Assembly (NCBI GenBank): GCA_024638165.1
Contig: JAHEKV010000004.1
Span: 62,001 to 126,000 of the forward strand
From: Flavobacteriaceae bacterium
Lineage (GTDB): Bacteria; Bacteroidota; Bacteroidia; Flavobacteriales; Flavobacteriaceae
Length of the DNA stretch: 64,000 bases
Direction: 5' to 3'
Positions within the stretch are counted from its first letter, which is position 1. The number at the start of each line of letters is the position of its first letter. A program made the position numbers and the translations under genes. Under the pieces are notes generated by a model. That model worked only from the letters and a program-made list of their open reading frames with translations. It did no database searches and was not told where the DNA came from. Positions 61,010-64,000 of the stretch are shown here, piece after piece.

Positions 61010-61140
61010 CAACAAATACAACCAACTTCTAAAATCGAAGATTTTAGCTAATAATTAGAAAACCGCTAGAGAGCTTGCTCTTTAGCGGTTTTCTTTTATT
61101 TGTTGTAACGTGGTTATCAGAAGTTGGTTGTGTTTGTTGT
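61009..61140. repeat. 22-bp inverted repeat enclosing the region after tRNA-Pro
   Basis: ACAACAAATACAACCAACTT at 61009-61028 (extending to 61030) is repeated inverted at 61119-61140 with one mismatch that leaves a G-U pair. The arms begin on the last tRNA base and enclose a small hairpin AAAATC-GAA-GATTTT and the terminator hairpin. Within the 293-base gene-free stretch 61010-61301 this forms the first structural block. Confidence 0.85.
61059..61100 (+). terminator. intrinsic terminator after tRNA-Pro
   Basis: AAAACCGCTAGAGAGC pairs with GCTCTTTAGCGGTTTT in a near-perfect stem of about 15 bases with a tight loop, followed by CTTTTATTT. It should end the tRNA-Pro transcript. Confidence 0.88.
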
Positions 61141-61184
61141 CAAACTCCCCCAAGGATCTTTTACCGCTAGGTAAAAGAATCCAG
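61131..61184 (+). repeat. 54-bp direct repeat, copy 1, with internal hairpin
   Basis: TGTTTGTTGTCAAACTCCCC opens a 54-base unit that recurs at 61244 with 52 of 54 identities. It contains the hairpin GGAT-CTTTTACC-GCTA-GGTAAAAG-A-ATCC. The first ten bases coincide with the right arm of the inverted repeat behind the tRNA. Confidence 0.9.
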
Positions 61185-61219
61185 CGAGTTAACTCTTAAG
61201 CGGTCTTTTTAATAGATAA

Positions 61220-61232
61220 GCACCAAGGGTGC
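61220..61232. repeat. small hairpin between the two 54-bp repeats
   Basis: GCACC-AAG-GGTGC is a perfect five-base stem in the spacer separating the repeat copies. A T-run (CGGTCTTTTT) lies just before it at 61201-61210. No ORF is seen in the spacer. Confidence 0.5.
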
Positions 61233-61243
61233 AGAAAGAATAA

Positions 61244-61297
61244 TGTTTGTTGTCAAACTCCCCCAAGGATCTTTTACTGCTAGGTGAAAGAATCCAG
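61244..61297 (+). repeat. 54-bp direct repeat, copy 2, with internal hairpin
   Basis: Same unit as 61131-61184. The two differences (ACC to ACT, GTA to GTG) fall in the hairpin stem and both convert Watson-Crick pairs to G-U pairs, so an RNA hairpin is retained. It ends four bases before the stop of the minus-strand DUF2911 gene. Confidence 0.9.
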
Positions 61298-61301
61298 AGC
61301 G

Positions 61302-61838
61302 TTAAAGGATACTTATAGGTAATCTAACCTCTTTGCTACCCCAACCAATTACTAGATGGTATCCGCCGCTTACATTGTCGAATCTAATAGATAACACTTC
61401 GATCTCTGCTTCTGATTTCTTGACCTCAGCATTGAAACGACCGAAATCTTTGGATTGATCATAGCTGTAGGCTCCCCAGGTGTGGAGTTTCTTATTTAAG
61501 ATCACCTTCCAATCACTTTCACCAGGAATAGTGTATAAACTGTAGGTGCCTGCCGGAATCTTTGTTCCTTGAATTTTCATGTCTTTGTAAAAAATGATTT
61601 CTGTGGTCTCATTGGCACCGGTACGCCAAACAGTTCCTTTAGGAGCAAGGCTTTCAAGAGTTCGCCCTTTCAGTTGTGGACGAGAGTAGAGTACGCGTAA
61701 ATCGGGATTAGACATTCGATCTGGGCGCGCATAGCTCATGTCTAATGGACTTTTATCAAGGTTTGCAAAGCCACTTCTTTGGGCATTTGCCATTGAAAAA
61801 CTGAGAACTAAGGCAAGAAGAAGGTATTTCATAATCAT
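61302..61838 (-). CDS. DUF2911 secreted protein
   Basis: A 178-residue exported protein (signal MKYLLLALVLSFSMANAQ; the start may be at 61832). The DUF2911 pattern is clear: LDMSYARPDRMSNPDLRVLYSRPQLKGR, KGTVWRTGANETTEIIFYKD and GTYSLYTIPGESDWKVILNK, ending in a final beta strand. The domain is common in secreted Bacteroidota proteins but has no established activity. The 54-bp repeat copy 2 lies just downstream of its stop, so the mRNA 3' end would carry that structured element. Confidence 0.88.
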   Translation of the reverse strand: MIMKYLLLALVLSFSMANAQRSGFANLDKSPLDMSYARPDRMSNPDLRVLYSRPQLKGRTLESLAPKGTVWRTGANETTEIIFYKDMKIQGTKIPAGTYSLYTIPGESDWKVILNKKLHTWGAYSYDQSKDFGRFNAEVKKSEAEIEVLSIRFDNVSGGYHLVIGWGSKEVRLPISIL

Positions 61839-61866
61839 AGTTTTGGATGATGAATATACAATCTAA

Positions 61867-62283
61867 CTAGAAACTATTCTCGTCTATTTCAACTTTTAAA
61901 GAAACTCGGAGGGAATCAGGAAGTCTAGCGTAGCCACCTCGAAGATCGTAAAGTTCTTTAAAACCTCTCTTTTTTAAGTACTTAGCAGCATTCATGCTTC
62001 GGTTGCCAGATCGGCAGTAAAGATAAACGGGTTGTAAGGTGTCCCTATTTTCGAAATAAGACTGAAATTCTGTTGGTCTCAGAAAATCTACTTTTTTGGC
62101 CCCTTTTAGATGACCTTGATTGTACTCTGTAATGGTTCGAACATCGATTACCTGAACCGTTGAATCTTTGATGGCCTCGATAAATTTTTCAGGAGTCAAA
62201 CGTTTGATAATGGAATCATTAGTTTGTGCTTTAGTGCAGAAGATACCGAGGAGCGCACAAGTAATGGTGAAGAATAATTTCAT
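61867..62283 (-). CDS. exported rhodanese-like domain protein
   Basis: A 138-residue protein with a signal peptide (ALLGIFCTKAQ) and one rhodanese domain: VQVIDVRTITEYNQGHLKGAKKVDF, then the active-site loop YLYCRSGNRSMNAAKYL with the catalytic Cys, and FKELYDLRGGYA. Single-domain exported rhodaneses transfer sulfane sulfur or act in redox control in the periplasm. It precedes the DUF2911 gene by 28 bases on the same strand. Confidence 0.9.
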   Translation of the reverse strand: MKLFFTITCALLGIFCTKAQTNDSIIKRLTPEKFIEAIKDSTVQVIDVRTITEYNQGHLKGAKKVDFLRPTEFQSYFENRDTLQPVYLYCRSGNRSMNAAKYLKKRGFKELYDLRGGYARLPDSLRVSLKVEIDENSF

Positions 62284-62427
62284 TGGTCGTTGATTTTTGA
62301 CAAAGTAATCTCAATTTAATATAAATCTATGTGATTTAGGTTACTTATATCAATGGTGAGTAACTTTTGATAAGTTGAGGTGAGTAAGGCGATGTTAATG
62401 GCTATTTTAGCTCAAAATAACGAGATT

Positions 62428-63375
62428 ATGAGTACAGAAATAGAACGTATACATACCCTTATAGTAGGATCAGGACCAGCAGGTTATACGGCTGCTATTT
62501 ATGCCGCAAGGGCAGATATGAAACCGGTTATTTACACTGGAATGGAGCCAGGTGGCCAATTAACCACCACAACTGAGGTGGATAATTTTCCTGGATATCC
62601 GGAGGGTATTGATGGTCCAACCATGATGGTCCAACTTCAACAGCAAGCTGAGCGATTCGGTACTGACGTTCGAATCGGTATGGTAACTGAAATCGTGCTA
62701 AGTAAAGAAGTTGGTGGTTGGCATAAAGCCACTATCGACGGATCAAAAGGAGTTGAAACACAAGCCGTGATTATTGCCACCGGGGCGTCTGCAAAATATT
62801 TAGGGATACCTAGCGAGCAGAAACTACGCGGAGGAGGGGTATCGGCATGTGCCGTATGTGATGGGTTCTTTTACAAGGGCCAAGAGGTAGCTATCGTTGG
62901 AGGTGGAGATACGGCAGCGGAAGAGGCTTCCTATCTCTCTAAAATTTGCTCTAAGGTGACTATGCTGGTTAGAAAAGAAGAGATGCGTGCTTCGAAAGCA
63001 ATGCAGCACCGAGTAGAGAGTATTCCCAATATCGAAGTACGCTACAATACCGAAGTGGATGAAGTATTAGGGGATTCAATAGTTGAAGGACTGCGAATGA
63101 AAAACAATAAGACGGGAGCGACTTCTGAGATATCGATCACTGGATTATTTATCGCAATCGGTCACAAACCTAATACTGACATATTCAAAGGTCAACTCGA
63201 AATGGATGAGGTCGGTTATATTAAAACTGTTGGTAAGTCTACAAAAACTACTATTCCTGGAGTTTTTGCTTGTGGTGATGCACAAGATAAAGAATATCGT
63301 CAGGCAATTACAGCAGCTGGGACAGGATGTATGGCGGCTTTGGATGCTGAGCGCTATTTAGCAGAATTAGAATAA
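62428..63375 (+). CDS. trxB: thioredoxin-disulfide reductase
   Basis: The FAD enzyme that reduces thioredoxin with NADPH. The ATG at 62428 gives MSTEIERIHTLIVGSGPAGY, the usual N-terminus, and 315 residues, the normal length; the GTG at 62380 in the track adds 16 unrelated residues. The redox pair lies in SACAVCDGFFYKG and the NADPH loop in IVGGGDTAAEEASYL; the FAD end motif is GVFACGDAQDKEYRQA. The stop overlaps the next start (TAATG). Confidence 0.96.
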   Translation: MSTEIERIHTLIVGSGPAGYTAAIYAARADMKPVIYTGMEPGGQLTTTTEVDNFPGYPEGIDGPTMMVQLQQQAERFGTDVRIGMVTEIVLSKEVGGWHKATIDGSKGVETQAVIIATGASAKYLGIPSEQKLRGGGVSACAVCDGFFYKGQEVAIVGGGDTAAEEASYLSKICSKVTMLVRKEEMRASKAMQHRVESIPNIEVRYNTEVDEVLGDSIVEGLRMKNNKTGATSEISITGLFIAIGHKPNTDIFKGQLEMDEVGYIKTVGKSTKTTIPGVFACGDAQDKEYRQAITAAGTGCMAALDAERYLAELE

Positions 63376-63824
63376 TGACTATCCGTAACTTCAACCGTTT
63401 TTTATTCTTAAAACTACCCAGCGCCTTCCTGTGTGGAGTTCGTTTGATGTCTTTAAATAAAGAACGTGCTGTAGTTACGGTTACTCTTAATTTTCTGAAT
63501 AAAAATCCCTTCAAAAGCATGTTTTGGGCGGTTCAGGGGATGGCTGCAGAATTGGCCACTGGTGCCATTATATTGTCTGAAGTAAGAAGTAGCACCGTTC
63601 CTATCAGCATGTTAGTTACTCGTAATGAAGCTGAGTTTCTGAAAAAGGCAAAGGGGAAAATAACCTTTACTTGCACTGATGTAGCACTTGTGAAAAACCA
63701 GTTCGCTAAACATTTACAAAGTGAAACGGGTACGCGTTTTTGGATGCAAAGTGAGGGAGTCGATGAGCAGGGTGAGGTCGTGTCTCGTTTTCGATTTGAA
63801 TGGTCAGTCAAGGCTAAAGATTAA
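63375..63824 (+). CDS. DUF4442 hotdog-fold protein
   Basis: A 149-residue protein of the DUF4442 (thioesterase-like hotdog) family: FLFLKLPSAFLCGVRLMSLN, NPFKSMFWAVQGMAAELATGA and a final RFRFEWSVKAKD strand. Hotdog proteins often act on acyl-CoA thioesters, but no catalytic acid is obvious. It overlaps trxB by one base, so it is translated with it. An in-frame downstream gene begins 76 bases later. Confidence 0.84.
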   Translation: MTIRNFNRFLFLKLPSAFLCGVRLMSLNKERAVVTVTLNFLNKNPFKSMFWAVQGMAAELATGAIILSEVRSSTVPISMLVTRNEAEFLKKAKGKITFTCTDVALVKNQFAKHLQSETGTRFWMQSEGVDEQGEVVSRFRFEWSVKAKD

Positions 63825-63900
63825 GATTCAAGTTTTAACGATTTTTTGAGATTTTGTTCGGTTAGGGTTTTCTATTTTAGAGTACCTAACAAAAAAAACA

Positions 63901-64000
63901 ATGGCAAAACTTGGTTTTAAATACACCCAATCTGTCCTTCAAAAAGTAAGTTTTAACAAAGAGCTCTTTTTTAAGGAAGTCCGTAAAGCAATACACTATC
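63901..64000 (+). CDS. small conserved Bacteroidota protein, 3' truncated by the window
   Basis: An ATG at 63901 opens MAKLGFKYTQSVLQKVSFNK and stays open to the end of the window (33 residues seen). I recall small helical proteins of this type (Y-T-x-x-x-L-x-K-V-S-F-x-x-x-L-F-x-K-E) in Flavobacteriia, function unknown. Upstream is an AT-rich leader with a TATTTTAG stretch at 63873 that is one base off the -7 consensus. Confidence 0.7.
   Translation, partial: MAKLGFKYTQSVLQKVSFNKELFFKEVRKAIHY

Noticed and set aside
60766-61032. 88-aa plus-strand ORF of the track
   Set aside because: It runs over the promoter and the whole tRNA-Pro gene and overlaps the start of the dehydrogenase gene antisense.
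61131-61297. Two direct repeats with a 59-base spacer, CRISPR-like at first glance
   Set aside because: Only two copies, the unit is 54 bases with an internal hairpin, and no cas genes are nearby.
60936-61301. tRNA-Pro as an integration site of a mobile element
   Set aside because: The repeats behind it do not duplicate the tRNA 3' end in direct orientation, and no integrase, phage or plasmid gene is in the window.
62380-62427. N-terminal extension of trxB from GTG
   Set aside because: The extra residues do not match the family; the ATG at 62428 gives the usual start.
63865-63881. Recurring TATTTTAG motif as an alternative promoter box
   Set aside because: It appears upstream of the last gene, near trxB and near parA, but is one base off consensus and too simple a string in AT-rich DNA to support.

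Overview
The window is a compact, gene-dense chromosomal stretch from a member of the Bacteroidota, most likely the Flavobacteriia. The evidence is the AT-rich composition, the gene content (DUF2795 beside a long SecA, a ZapA cluster beside RNase Y, OstA-like protein, DUF4105, DUF5683 and DUF2911 proteins, WbqC, tandem DUF368 proteins) and the recurring promoter box TAnnTTTG, the known Bacteroidota -7 element, upstream of several genes. Nearly all genes are housekeeping or envelope genes. I see no phage genes, insertion sequences, integrases or CRISPR arrays.

Layout. 1-6 kb: end of mazG, a MATE transporter, a small conserved protein, then a polyprenyl-phosphate sugar module (PAP2 phosphatase and ArnT-like transferase on +, flippase-like protein and ArnC-like glycosyltransferase on -), then lipoprotein MsrA. 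6.5-12.5 kb: a 50-aa membrane ORF, secA, DUF2795, a 41-aa ORF with one membrane helix and a very basic tail, DUF4105 and pssA. 12.5-21.2 kb: kdsD-tatC-ahpD-like-lptB, recQ, a cysteine desulfurase, a secreted unknown and an M23 peptidase. 21.2-23.7 kb: a coiled-coil protein with zapA, a 6S-like RNA, and rny. 23.7-43.5 kb: a long minus-strand run with DUF349, aroE, two DUF368 proteins, a TPR protein, a class III aminotransferase, an OstA-like protein, purA, a Fur-like regulator, spoT, an rRNA/tRNA methyltransferase, two amidohydrolases, a cyclophilin-FKBP fusion and nrnA. 43.6-51.5 kb: phoD-like, ndk, DUF721-recF, a TPR membrane protein, ribH, a small membrane protein, mutL and two rhomboids. 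51.4-58.9 kb: wbqC, lepB, dapB, DUF5683, parB, parA, divIC, udk and anmK. 58.9-64 kb: murQ, a PQQ-type dehydrogenase lipoprotein, tRNA-Pro with a repeat-rich downstream region, DUF2911, a rhodanese, trxB, DUF4442 and a truncated small conserved gene.

Together the genes cover envelope building (polyprenyl-P recycling, Kdo and LPS export, phosphatidylserine, Sec and Tat export, signal peptidase), peptidoglycan recycling (AnmK, MurQ), cell division and segregation, DNA repair (RecQ, RecF, MutL) and the stringent response.

No convincing new defence or biosynthetic system was found. The items most worth a second look are the 6S-like RNA between zapA and rny, the structured 54-bp direct repeats behind tRNA-Pro, the amidohydrolase pair with degenerate active sites, two tiny unannotated membrane ORFs, a MutL with a decayed endonuclease site, a RecQ without zinc cysteines and a Fur-like protein without its CxxC.
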